Origin: Acidobacteriota bacterium
GTDB taxonomy: Bacteria; Acidobacteriota; Terriglobia; Terriglobales; Acidobacteriaceae
DNA length: 64,000 nt
Direction: 5' to 3'
NCBI GenBank assembly: GCA_025359885.1
Contig: JANYDG010000053.1
Location: 1 to 64,000 of the forward strand
Notes under the pieces: model-generated
The model's input: only the letters and a program-made list of their open reading frames with translations
What the model was told of the DNA's origin: nothing
Databases searched by the model: none
Part shown: one piece after another, positions 43,169-51,565 of the stretch
How positions within the stretch are numbered: the first letter of the stretch is position 1
How the letters are laid out: the number at the start of each line of letters is the position of its first letter
Made by a program: the position numbers and the translations under genes

Positions 43169-44175
43169 CGGACAGGCCCCTTGTCGTCGAAGTTCCGAAG
43201 ATGCCCCTTTTCAACGATCAGCGTATTTGGCCCTGACCCGCAACAACCTTTGCGGAGATTGACCGTGCTCCCGGCCTTGACGATTTGCTCACTGAAGTTG
43301 GCCTGATCCAAAGGCTTGCCAGCGTCTATTTCTGGTGCTGGCGCATAGGGCCAAATCAGCGCGACCTTTCCGCTCCCGACCACCTGACCCTCCCCATTGG
43401 GCTCAAGTAGAATTGCAGTTTTTTCGTCGATCCCAAGCCCATGCACTGATTGGTTGCCAAGCCGAAGCTGAATTCTCGCGAGGAAAACCAGCAATCGTCC
43501 GGTACGGTCGCGCTTGATGAAGTGAGAGTCGGTGATGATGCCCTTGAGAATCGGAATTTCAAGGAAGCCGTGAACCAGCGTGATGCGCGGGTTCATCGGG
43601 TCCATCAGCACGTCTTTGCTGCTCAGGTTGGGGTCGTCGGGTTTGTCGCCTTCCGCGCTGTAAGCCCACTCGCCGAGGATTGCGAGGCCTGCGCTCGTGC
43701 CGCCGATGGGTACTCCGCGCTCGATTGCTTTGTTGAGTTCGGTCTGGACGGGCGTGCCAGTCCAGTAACGGATGTAGTTGGCCTGGTCGCCGCCAGCGAT
43801 GAAGATGGCTTCGGCGTTGCGGATGGTGGTGGCGACGAAGGGGTCATTCGCCGCTTCGCGGTTGGGAAGAATCAGCGTGGCGACGGAGTTGAGCCTGCAC
43901 TGTGGCTGGGCTTGTAGTCCAGAGACATACGGGTTGTAGTCGTCGTCGCCAGTGGCTCTCAGGATGAGAAAGTCGCCGCCACGGGCGCGGTTACAGAGCC
44001 AGCGAAAGGCTTCGTCCAGGTCTGAGCCGCCGCCCATGAGGGCAAATCCTGCTTTCGGCTCGGTCGCAACGTCCTGCGCCGAGCCGATGCGAAAGTATTG
44101 ATAAGCCTGCTTGGGCTCTGCGGCAGCCGTGAGAGCCGTCAGGGCGAGCATCGCAGAGATCAAAAGTCTGTGCAT
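43165..44175 (-). CDS. Secreted cyanophycinase-like serine peptidase (family S51)
   Basis: A 336-residue protein with signal peptide MHRLLISAMLALTALTAAA. Motifs match the cyanophycinase branch of S51: GGGSDLDEAFRW, IFIAGGDQANY, the nucleophile elbow IGGTSAGLAIL (catalytic Ser in GTSAG, about residue 162), and ITDSHFIKRDRTGRLLVF. Cyanophycinases cut the Asp-Arg storage polymer to dipeptides. Secreted homologues in non-cyanobacteria are thought to use external polymer or other beta-linked aspartyl peptides. No cyanophycin synthetase is in the window. The stop overlaps the murC stop tail to tail. Confidence 0.85.
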   Translation of the reverse strand: MHRLLISAMLALTALTAAAEPKQAYQYFRIGSAQDVATEPKAGFALMGGGSDLDEAFRWLCNRARGGDFLILRATGDDDYNPYVSGLQAQPQCRLNSVATLILPNREAANDPFVATTIRNAEAIFIAGGDQANYIRYWTGTPVQTELNKAIERGVPIGGTSAGLAILGEWAYSAEGDKPDDPNLSSKDVLMDPMNPRITLVHGFLEIPILKGIITDSHFIKRDRTGRLLVFLARIQLRLGNQSVHGLGIDEKTAILLEPNGEGQVVGSGKVALIWPYAPAPEIDAGKPLDQANFSEQIVKAGSTVNLRKGCCGSGPNTLIVEKGHLRNFDDKGPVR

Positions 44176-44329
44176 CGCTTCAGCATATCCGTTTCAAATG
44201 AGATGGAATTGAGAAAGTATGGGCGTTACCCGGTGGGTTCCCCAAGGGGGTTGTGCTGGAGTTGGCTGAGACTTTCACCCAGGTCGCGGCTATAGTTGAA
44301 CTTGGCGATTCTCACGACCTGGCTCGGGC

Positions 44330-45649
44330 GTGACGACGAAAAGCTATTCAAACCGAACGACGTTGTGGGACGACGAAGTCTCCGCAGACCCTGCTGCGCC
44401 GCAAAATCGCGGTGCCTGGCGGGCTCCATCGGCGGTGCTGGGGACGCGTCGTGCTGGCAGTGCGATTCCTTTGGCGGCTGAGGCCGGCGAGGAAGACGAG
44501 CTTCCTGTGCCTCGAAGGACGAAGTTTGCGATGGCGCGAACGCCCTGGTGGCGTCCGCGCAGCACCTTTGGTCGAGTCTTGCTGGGCACTGGGACGTTTA
44601 TCGTCTTAGGTGGCGGCGCTGTGCTGGGGGTCGTGACCCGCAATTTCCTGATGCGCGATGCCCATTTCCGCATCCCTGGCGCGTCCAGCATTGAATCAAG
44701 CGGCCTCAGCGAAGTGAACCGGACCGAAGTGCTGCCGGTATTCGGGGAGGATATTGGGCGCAACATCTTCTTTGTGCCGCTGTCAGAGCGCCGGAAGCAG
44801 TTGGAGGCGATTCCCTGGGTGCAGCAGGCGACGGTGACGCGGTTTTTACCGGATCGGCTGAGCGTGAGCATCGTGGAGCGGACGCCGGTGGCGCAGGTGC
44901 GCGTGGGCAACGACGTGGAGCTGGCCGACGCAGATGGCGTGATTCTGCAGATGACGCCAGCCATGATGGTGCAGCATCACTACTGGTTTCCAGTGGTGTC
45001 AGGCATCAATCCACAGGATGCTGCGGCAGTGCGGCAAACGCGGATGGCTGTGTATCAGCGCTTTGTAGCGGAGCTCGACCAGGGCGGGGAGCATCGGACC
45101 AACCAGGTCTCTGAAATTGATGTTTCTGACCCCGAAGACCTGCGGGCGGTCATGCAGGAGCAGGGGGCTGACATTCTGGCTCACTTTGGCAATGACCAGT
45201 TTCTGCACCGGCTGGAGATTTACAGGGATCACATCGGGGGGTGGCGGGGTCGGTATCCGAAGCTGATTGGCGTGGATTTGCGCTATAACGGCGAGGTTCC
45301 GCTGGAGATGGCGAACGACCAGGCTGCGGATACGGCGACGCCAACCAGGGAAGTCAGCAGCACGGCGACCAAAGCCGCCACGCCGGGGACGAAGACAGCC
45401 GCGACGACTACGCCGGAAAATTCGAAAGCGGTGAAGGAACCGCTCACCAAGGCAAGCCTGGCCGCGCACAAGGCAGCAGAAGCGAAAAGGAAAGCATTGA
45501 AGCTGAAGGCAGACAAGGCCAGGGCCGCCCACGCAAAAGCGGAAAAAGCAAAGACGGCCAGGACCAAAGCGATCAATCCCACAACGGCAGTTCACGCGGC
45601 CGTTCATACGGCTGCGGGCACAACGCAGCAGGCGCACCAGGGGCAGTAG
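44330..45649 (+). CDS. ftsQ: Cell division protein FtsQ
   Basis: A 439-residue bitopic membrane protein. The cytoplasmic N-terminus is ~80 residues, with a transmembrane helix at about 81-103. A POTRA domain follows (about 112-185, including PWVQQATVTRFLPDRLSVSIVERTPVA, where IPWVQQA and RLSVSIVERTP are the family signatures), then the FtsQ beta domain ending near PKLIGVDLRYNGEVPLEM. An unusual ~105-residue Ala/Lys/Thr-rich periplasmic tail follows. FtsQ recruits FtsB/FtsL to the septum. Start GTG 44330. murB and ddl, usually upstream, are absent. ftsA follows after 45 bp. Confidence 0.92.
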   Translation: MTTKSYSNRTTLWDDEVSADPAAPQNRGAWRAPSAVLGTRRAGSAIPLAAEAGEEDELPVPRRTKFAMARTPWWRPRSTFGRVLLGTGTFIVLGGGAVLGVVTRNFLMRDAHFRIPGASSIESSGLSEVNRTEVLPVFGEDIGRNIFFVPLSERRKQLEAIPWVQQATVTRFLPDRLSVSIVERTPVAQVRVGNDVELADADGVILQMTPAMMVQHHYWFPVVSGINPQDAAAVRQTRMAVYQRFVAELDQGGEHRTNQVSEIDVSDPEDLRAVMQEQGADILAHFGNDQFLHRLEIYRDHIGGWRGRYPKLIGVDLRYNGEVPLEMANDQAADTATPTREVSSTATKAATPGTKTAATTTPENSKAVKEPLTKASLAAHKAAEAKRKALKLKADKARAAHAKAEKAKTARTKAINPTTAVHAAVHTAAGTTQQAHQGQ

Positions 45650-45694
45650 GCTGCAGCATTTGAAGTTGAATTTCCAGATCGAGACACTTTTACC

Positions 45695-46903
45695 ATGAGC
45701 CAGAAGCAGGAAAATCTGATTGTCGTGATCGATGTGGGCTCCGCGTTTACGCGGGTGCTTGCCGGCGACCTGAACGAGGGTGCGCTGCGGTACCGGGCTC
45801 ACGCGGTGGTCGAGTCTGCGGGGATGCGCAAGGGATTGATCGCGGAGCTTGGCCCGGCGGCGCGCGCAGTGAAGGCAGCGAGCGACCAGGCAGAGAAGCA
45901 GGTGCGCGTGAATATTGACGAGTGCCTGGTCGGCGTGGGCGGCCCCAATGTGATGGGCGTGAACACGACCGCCGGATTGAATTTTGGCACGCGGATGCGG
46001 GAGATCAGCAAGGACGATGTGACGATTGCCGTAGAGCGGGCGCGCGGGGTTTCGCTGCCACCGGACCGCGAAATCCTGCATTTGCTCACGCGGCAGTTCG
46101 TGCTCGATGAGCAGCCGGGAATTCATGACCCGGTGGGCATGGTTGGAAGTCGGCTGGAGGTGGACCTGCACATGTCTACCTGCTCCGGCAGTGCCCAGCA
46201 GAGTATCGTCACCTGCGCCAATCGGGCCGGGCTCGAGGTAACCGACACGGTATTTGAGGCGCTGGCAGCGGCCGAGGCAACATTAACGGCAGACGAGCGG
46301 GAATTGGGCGTATGCGTGCTCGATATTGGCGCGCATTCGACAGAGCTGGTGGTGTTTTTTGAGGGCGCGGTGGCGCATACGGGCAGCATTCCGTTTGGCG
46401 GCCAGCACTTTACCAACGACCTGGCCGTGGTGTTGCAGATGCCGGTGGCCCAGGCCGAGCAGTTGAAGCTGCGTTATGGCCACTGCGTGGTGACGGCCGT
46501 GCCGCAACTCGATGAGATTGAGATTCGCAACCCACAGCCGACCATGATTCGACATCGAACGGTGGCGGAGATCCTGGAGCCACGGGCGCGGGAGCTGTTT
46601 GACATGGTGCGGCGGAGCCTGCGGGACGGCGGCGTGCTTGGCGCGCTGGGTGCGGGCATTGTGCTCACCGGGGGCGCGGCCGTGCTGCCCGGGCTGCTGG
46701 ACGTGACGGAGAGCATTTTGCATGTCCGAGCGCGCATTGGGCAGCCGGTGCAGTTGTCACGGATGCCGCCGGAGTTGACGCACCCGTCCTTCACGACGCT
46801 GGTCGGGATGCTGCTCTACGCGCACAGAAAAAGAGTGACACGTACCGCAGAGAACAACAGTTTGCGTGCGAAGTTACGCGCTATATTCGCGGCAAGTTTG
46901 TAG
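45695..46903 (+). CDS. ftsA: Cell division protein FtsA
   Basis: The 402-residue actin-like ATPase tethers FtsZ to the membrane. Phosphate-1 loop VIDVGSAFTRVLAG is at residues 11-24, the 1C subdomain follows (MRKGLIAELGPAARAVKAA), phosphate-2 is CVLDIGAHSTELVVF, the adenosine motif is IVLTGGAAVLPGL, and the C-terminus ends in an amphipathic helix (LRAKLRAIFAASL) that serves as membrane anchor. It lies between ftsQ and ftsZ, 60 bp before ftsZ. All expected motifs are present. Confidence 0.95.
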   Translation: MSQKQENLIVVIDVGSAFTRVLAGDLNEGALRYRAHAVVESAGMRKGLIAELGPAARAVKAASDQAEKQVRVNIDECLVGVGGPNVMGVNTTAGLNFGTRMREISKDDVTIAVERARGVSLPPDREILHLLTRQFVLDEQPGIHDPVGMVGSRLEVDLHMSTCSGSAQQSIVTCANRAGLEVTDTVFEALAAAEATLTADERELGVCVLDIGAHSTELVVFFEGAVAHTGSIPFGGQHFTNDLAVVLQMPVAQAEQLKLRYGHCVVTAVPQLDEIEIRNPQPTMIRHRTVAEILEPRARELFDMVRRSLRDGGVLGALGAGIVLTGGAAVLPGLLDVTESILHVRARIGQPVQLSRMPPELTHPSFTTLVGMLLYAHRKRVTRTAENNSLRAKLRAIFAASL

Positions 46904-46963
46904 GATACGAAGAACACGGGTTAGTGATGAGGGAATAGGGACCAGGGGCTCAGGGAGGCTGGA

Positions 46964-48610
46964 ATGATGGATGCAAAGGGCGGAGATCGATTGAGCGAGC
47001 AGAGTGCTGAGGAGATTCGGATCCAGTTTCACGATGCGATTCCTCATGGTGCGCGGATCAAGGTGATTGGCGTTGGCGGCGGCGGCGGCAATGCGATCAA
47101 CCGGATGATTGAGGCCAAGGTCGAGGGCGTTGAATTCATCACGGCCAATACGGATGTTCAGGCGCTGAAGCTTTCGCAGGCCCCGGTGAAGCTGCAGTTG
47201 GGCGTCCGCCTGACCGCCGGGCTTGGCGCAGGCGCGAATCCCGACGTGGGACGGCGGGCGGCGCTCGAAGATTCAGACAAAATTATCGAAGCTCTTGAAG
47301 GCGCAGACATGGTGTTTGTAACGGCGGGTCTGGGCGGTGGAACGGGTACAGGCGCGGCCCCGGTGATTGCTTCGCTGGCCAGCGAGATGGGCATCCTGAC
47401 GGTGGCAGTCGTGACCCGGCCCTTCGCCTTTGAGGGCAAGCGACGTTTGCAGCAGGCAGAGCGCGGCATGGCCGAACTGCTGGAGTCGGTGGACACGATG
47501 ATCGTGATTCCAAACGAAAAGCTGCTCGCCGTGGCGAAAGATGCCGGTTTCTTTGAAAGTTTTAGAATCGCCGACGATGTGCTCCGCCAGGGCGTGCAGG
47601 GAATTTCAGACATCATCACGATTCCGGGCATCATCAATCGCGACTTTGCCGACGTAAAGACCACCATGGCCGGGATGGGCCACGCGGTGATGGGTACGGC
47701 GGTTCGTTCGGGTGCAAACCGGGCGATTGAGGCGGCGCAGGCGGCGATGGCATCTCCGCTGCTGGAGGAGGGTGCAATCGACGGCGCGCGGGGCATTCTG
47801 ATCAATATCACCGGGTCCAGTTCGTTGAAGCTGAGCGAGGTCAACGAAGCATCTTCACTGATTCAAAGCTCGGCGCATGAAGACGCGAACATCATTTTTG
47901 GAGCTGTACTGGACGAGAAGATGGGCGAAGAAGTCAAGATCACGGTCATCGCGACGGGATTCCGCGATCAGATGCCGGAGCGTCGTGCACGCATGCTTGA
48001 CGTGGAGGCGACGCCAGTGGTTTCAGTGCCGGTGGTTGCACCGAACAGTTGGATGCAGGAGGCTGAGCCCGCCCCACTTCGGTTTTTGAGCGAGGTTGAG
48101 GAGGAGCAGCAGCAAGTCACGGCGTGGACTCCAACCCCGATTCCTATCCTGAATCCCACCCCGAATCCCACCCCGAATCCCACCCTGACTCCAGGTCTGA
48201 CTCCAGGGCTGACTCCAGCGCCGGCCTCTACCGAGACTCCTGCCAGCGCTCCGGAACCGTTGGCGGCGGTAGACGTTGCAGAGGCAGTTGCCCTTCCAGT
48301 GGCTGCTGCGATTGCTGAGCCAGAGGCGGCTCCCGTGTTTGCGGCGGAGGTGGAATCGACACCGACGCGGGAGTTTGGCGGGCGATTTGCGTACGAGCCG
48401 GTAGCAGTTTCAGCACCAGCGCGACCGCGATTTGCAGAGCTGGCAGAGGCACCGGCGTATGCACCATTGCCGCGGGACTACGCGACCGGGCTGCAGCCGT
48501 ATTCTTCTGAGGCTTCGCGGGCAGTGGCAGCGCATCCATTTGCACCGCCAGCAGAGACAGAGCACGCAGATCTGGACGTGCCAGCGTTTCTTCGTCGGGG
48601 GCAGTTTTAG
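46964..48610 (+). CDS. ftsZ: Cell division protein FtsZ
   Basis: The tubulin-like GTPase forms the Z ring. The 548-residue protein is much longer than the usual 380-400. The core (about 30-350) has [25 protein letters not shown], the tubulin signature [12 protein letters not shown] near residue 125 and the T7 region. A ~185-residue Pro/Ala/Glu-rich linker follows, including six 12-bp-encoded tetrapeptides, and ends with the conserved C-terminal peptide [13 protein letters not shown] that binds FtsA. AGGGAGG lies before ATGATG at 46964; either ATG may start. Confidence 0.96.
   Translation: MMDAKGGDRLSEQSAEEIRIQFHDAIPHGARIKVIGVGGGGGNAINRMIEAKVEGVEFITANTDVQALKLSQAPVKLQLGVRLTAGLGAGANPDVGRRAALEDSDKIIEALEGADMVFVTAGLGGGTGTGAAPVIASLASEMGILTVAVVTRPFAFEGKRRLQQAERGMAELLESVDTMIVIPNEKLLAVAKDAGFFESFRIADDVLRQGVQGISDIITIPGIINRDFADVKTTMAGMGHAVMGTAVRSGANRAIEAAQAAMASPLLEEGAIDGARGILINITGSSSLKLSEVNEASSLIQSSAHEDANIIFGAVLDEKMGEEVKITVIATGFRDQMPERRARMLDVEATPVVSVPVVAPNSWMQEAEPAPLRFLSEVEEEQQQVTAWTPTPIPILNPTPNPTPNPTLTPGLTPGLTPAPASTETPASAPEPLAAVDVAEAVALPVAAAIAEPEAAPVFAAEVESTPTREFGGRFAYEPVAVSAPARPRFAELAEAPAYAPLPRDYATGLQPYSSEASRAVAAHPFAPPAETEHADLDVPAFLRRGQF
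48149..48220 (+). repeat. 12-bp in-frame repeat in the ftsZ linker, six copies
   Basis: Units beginning at 48149, 48161, 48173, 48185, 48197 and 48209 (CTGAATCCCACC type, then CTGACTCCAGGG type) encode tetrapeptides [24 protein letters not shown]. The two subtypes suggest two rounds of expansion. Confidence 0.9.
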
Positions 48611-48969
48611 GGGATTTCGAGAAATCTGTGGGCCTTGCTGAAGCGGGAAAGCCGGGGTGAGGTCCGGGTTCGGTCAAACGGGTTACCGCGTGTAGAAAAA
48701 GAAGTGTTGTCATTTCTTACCTGCGTCGATAGAGTCTCGGTAAGCCTCCGAACGATTGAGTATAGGAATTGCCTCTGAAACGCCGTGGCTTTTGCCCCGG
48801 CCAGAGGAAAGTGCGAGCTTTGGGATTGAGAAAGGAATGAACCTTTTCGGGCCGAAGCAGTCCTACCAGAGGTCGCAACAGTTCCGTGGTGAACAGACCG
48901 ACCCGGGGAACAGGTTTCAGGCAGGGGAAGCCGACCGGGCACAGGAATAGAAATTGAGGTAATTCACGC
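48611..48969. other. Intergenic region after ftsZ
   Basis: About 360 bp. A possible promoter for the following PBP gene is TTGTCA (48707-48712) with TAGAGT (48730-48735), spaced exactly 17 bp. No gene is supported and no clear terminator was seen. Confidence 0.3.
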
Positions 48970-50247
48970 ATGAAGAAATTGCTTGGCTTTGTTGCCGTTT
49001 TTGCTTTGGTATCCGGGTTGACGTTGCGATTGCCTGCGCTGAATACGGTGCATGGACCGCACCACGCGAAAAGCGGTCAAGTGGTTGAGGCACGTCATAC
49101 GTTGAGGCGCAAGCACTCTGCCGCTTCACGCCCGGCGACCGGAATTGCAAAAGGCGCGAGCACGCAGGCAGCGCCCGGCAAACTGCCAGGGCGTCACGGA
49201 AGAGTTCAGCGCGCTGTTTTGAATTCGCGCAAGCATCGTTCGTATGAGCGCTTTACGGCCAGCTCTTTCGTCAGCAGCCAGGGAGACGGCGATTTGACGG
49301 CTGGGGAAGACCCGACGATACGGGCCGCCGTCATCGATGCCCTCGGCAACATGAATGGAACGGCAGTTGTGATCAATGCGTCAACCGGGCGCGTTCTGGC
49401 GATGGTGAACCAGAAAATGGCGCTCTCGCCGGGAGCCGAGCCGTGCTCTACGATCAAGCTGTCAGTGGGTCTGGCGGCGCTTTCAGAGGGGCTGGTTACG
49501 CGGGACACGCCGGTCAATCTGGGTGGCTTCCGCATGAATCTGACCGAGGCGTTGGCGCACTCGAATAATCTTTATTTTGAAGAGATGGGCCGCGAGCTTG
49601 GCTTTGAGCGGGTCCGCCATTACGCGACGCAGTTTGGTCTGGGCGAGCTGGCCGGCTACAACATTGCTGGCGAACAATTGGGGACCTATCCCGATCACGA
49701 ACTGCCGGCTTCCGAAGGCGGCGTGGGGCGGATGTGCAGCTTTGGACAGGGCGTCTCGATGACCCCCTTGCAACTCGGTGCGTTTGTGGCAGCCATTGCC
49801 AACGGGGGAACGCTCTACTACCTGCAGCACCCGACAACACCGGTAGAGGCAGCAAATTTTGAGCCCAGGGTTAAGCGGACGCTGAACATCAGCCGCTTTG
49901 TACCGGACCTGCAGGATGGAATGGCCGGGGCCGTTGAATATGGTACCGCGCGTTCGCTGCGGGTGAATTTCCACGAACTGCCGGTGTTTGGGAAGACCGG
50001 CACGTGTTCAGACAAGGGCACGCGCTTTGGCTGGTTCGCGTCGTATTCTGATTCGCCGATGGGCACGCTGGTGACGGTCTTCTTCCTTGAGGGTGGCAGG
50101 CCCGTTTTCGGGCCGCGTGCTGCGGAACTGACGGGCCTCTTCTATCGCAGCCTATGGGATCGGAATTATTTCGCGGACAAGGGCCAGGTACAGGCAGAGA
50201 ATGCCCCAGCCCCGAGCCTATCGGCTCTACATTCAACCGCTGAGTAA
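48970..50247 (+). CDS. Compact exported penicillin-binding transpeptidase-domain protein
   Basis: A 425-residue protein with an N-terminal signal or anchor (LLGFVAVFALVSGLTLRL). A basic, low-complexity region (about 30-95) is followed directly by a transpeptidase domain with S160-T-I-K163, S198-N-N and K342-T-G-T. There is no PBP dimerisation domain and no glycosyltransferase domain. The motif NGTAVVINASTGRVLAMVN before SxxK and FGQGVSMTPLQLGAFVAAIA after it are those of class B PBPs. It is therefore a minimal D,D-transpeptidase or carboxypeptidase, perhaps septal given its place after ftsZ. A class D beta-lactamase is less likely because the STIK context and KTGT are PBP-like. Confidence 0.85.
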   Translation: MKKLLGFVAVFALVSGLTLRLPALNTVHGPHHAKSGQVVEARHTLRRKHSAASRPATGIAKGASTQAAPGKLPGRHGRVQRAVLNSRKHRSYERFTASSFVSSQGDGDLTAGEDPTIRAAVIDALGNMNGTAVVINASTGRVLAMVNQKMALSPGAEPCSTIKLSVGLAALSEGLVTRDTPVNLGGFRMNLTEALAHSNNLYFEEMGRELGFERVRHYATQFGLGELAGYNIAGEQLGTYPDHELPASEGGVGRMCSFGQGVSMTPLQLGAFVAAIANGGTLYYLQHPTTPVEAANFEPRVKRTLNISRFVPDLQDGMAGAVEYGTARSLRVNFHELPVFGKTGTCSDKGTRFGWFASYSDSPMGTLVTVFFLEGGRPVFGPRAAELTGLFYRSLWDRNYFADKGQVQAENAPAPSLSALHSTAE

Positions 50248-50294
50248 GAGTGCGGACTTCGATGCACGCGGCTGACAGGGACGAGACGGTCGGC

Positions 50295-50369
50295 TTGAGA
50301 ACTGCTTGGTTGAGAACTGCTTGGTTGAGAACTGCCGGGTTGAGAAATGCCGGGTTGAGAAATGCTGGC
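50295..50369. repeat. 15-bp tandem repeat, five copies
   Basis: Units TTGAGAACTGCTTGG (two copies), TTGAGAACTGCCGGG, TTGAGAAATGCCGGG and TTGAGAAATGCTGGC fill 50295-50369, in the gap between the PBP gene and the DedA gene. The gradual change along the array suggests stepwise duplication. No coding region is supported over it. Confidence 0.95.
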
Positions 50370-50501
50370 AAAGCCCTCTGGGTCGCTCGAAGTGGCGAGC
50401 CAATCCCAGTTCGCCCTGGGGCTTGAGAGATTCCTGCACCGCAACCGGTTTGATGGCATCCTATACACACGCCGCTCTTCAAACTGGCCAAGGTCCCCAA
50501 A

Positions 50502-51458
50502 ATGCCCCTACCAACAGCGATTCTTATTACGTACGGCTACTTCCTGATATTCGGCTGGGTACTTCTGGAGCAGATTGGCCTACCGCTTCCCGCGACACCA
50601 GTCCTGTTGGCCGCCGGGGCTCTTTCAGCGACCGAACACATGAGCTTTGGTGCAGCGCTTGCTGCAGGTGCCCTGGCTTGCCTGGTGGCAGATACGAGCT
50701 GGTTTCTTTTCGGACGCCGGTTTGGCCACGTGGTGCTGAGAATTCTCTGCAAGTTTTCGCTGGAGCCCACAACGTGCGTTCGCCGAACGCACGAGTCGCT
50801 TAGCAAGCGCGGGGCCTACACCCTGCTTTTTGCCAAGTTCGTGCCGGGACTATCGGTTGTGGCGCCGCCGGTGGCGGGTCAGACCGGAATGCCGTTTATC
50901 CGCTTTCTCGTCTTTGATGCGGCTGGAGCCGTGATCTGGGTTGGTTCACTGTTGCTGGCGGGGCGGCTCTTTGGAGACATTCTGCACCGCGACCCGAGTC
51001 TGCTCGATTGGGCCGGGCGCTTTGGCGGCATATTGCTGCTGCTGGGGATTCTGGCTTTTCTGGGTTACCGAATCTACCGCAAGCAGACCTACATGAAAAA
51101 GCTGCGGACCGATCGTATGGAGCCCGAGGCGCTGAAAGGGATGCTTGATGCCGGCCAGCCGGTCTACATCGTAGACCTGCGCCATCCACTGGAACTCGTT
51201 CCTGATCCGTTTACCCTGCCGGGGGCGCATCATCTCTCGCCCGACTCGCTTGCGGCCCGCAGCGGCGAGATACCACGTGACCGGGACGTCATTCTCTACT
51301 GCACCTGCCCCAGTGAGGCAACAGCCGCGAAGACGGCGATGACGCTGCATCGGCTGGGCATCGAGCGGGTGCGCCCCTTGCGGGGAGGGTATGACGAATG
51401 GAAGCGGCTTGGGTTTCCGCTCGATCCCGTGCCCACAATGGTGCAGGCCCATAGCTGA
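50502..51458 (+). CDS. DedA-family membrane protein fused to a rhodanese domain
   Basis: A 318-residue fusion. Residues 1-~190 form a DedA/VTT membrane domain with the motif RRFGHVVLRIL, FAKFVPGLSVVAPPVAGQTGMPFIRF (here FAKFVPGLSVVAPPVAGQ) and re-entrant Gly/Pro segments typical of undecaprenyl-phosphate or phospholipid flippases. Residues ~205-310 form a cytoplasmic rhodanese domain (VYIVDLRHPLEL, then YCTCPSEATAAKTAMTL with the active-site-type Cys, then LRGGYDEWKRLGFPLDP). Fusions of this kind occur in several phyla. The membrane part may recycle lipid carriers for the wall pathway encoded just upstream; the sulfur-transfer partner is unknown. Confidence 0.88.
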   Translation: MPLPTAILITYGYFLIFGWVLLEQIGLPLPATPVLLAAGALSATEHMSFGAALAAGALACLVADTSWFLFGRRFGHVVLRILCKFSLEPTTCVRRTHESLSKRGAYTLLFAKFVPGLSVVAPPVAGQTGMPFIRFLVFDAAGAVIWVGSLLLAGRLFGDILHRDPSLLDWAGRFGGILLLLGILAFLGYRIYRKQTYMKKLRTDRMEPEALKGMLDAGQPVYIVDLRHPLELVPDPFTLPGAHHLSPDSLAARSGEIPRDRDVILYCTCPSEATAAKTAMTLHRLGIERVRPLRGGYDEWKRLGFPLDPVPTMVQAHS

Positions 51459-51565
51459 CACTCTTTCGCTCTGCCAAAAGCCGGTGCTGGGCAACCCGCT
51501 CCGCAGCCGCCCTGGCCCGATACACTTGAGCTATTGCTGGCTTGCACGGGCAAGAGGAGTGGTAC

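Noticed and set aside
50295-50369. Possible CRISPR array
   Set aside because: The units are contiguous 15-mers with no spacers; the same holds for the other arrays in the window. No cas genes are present.
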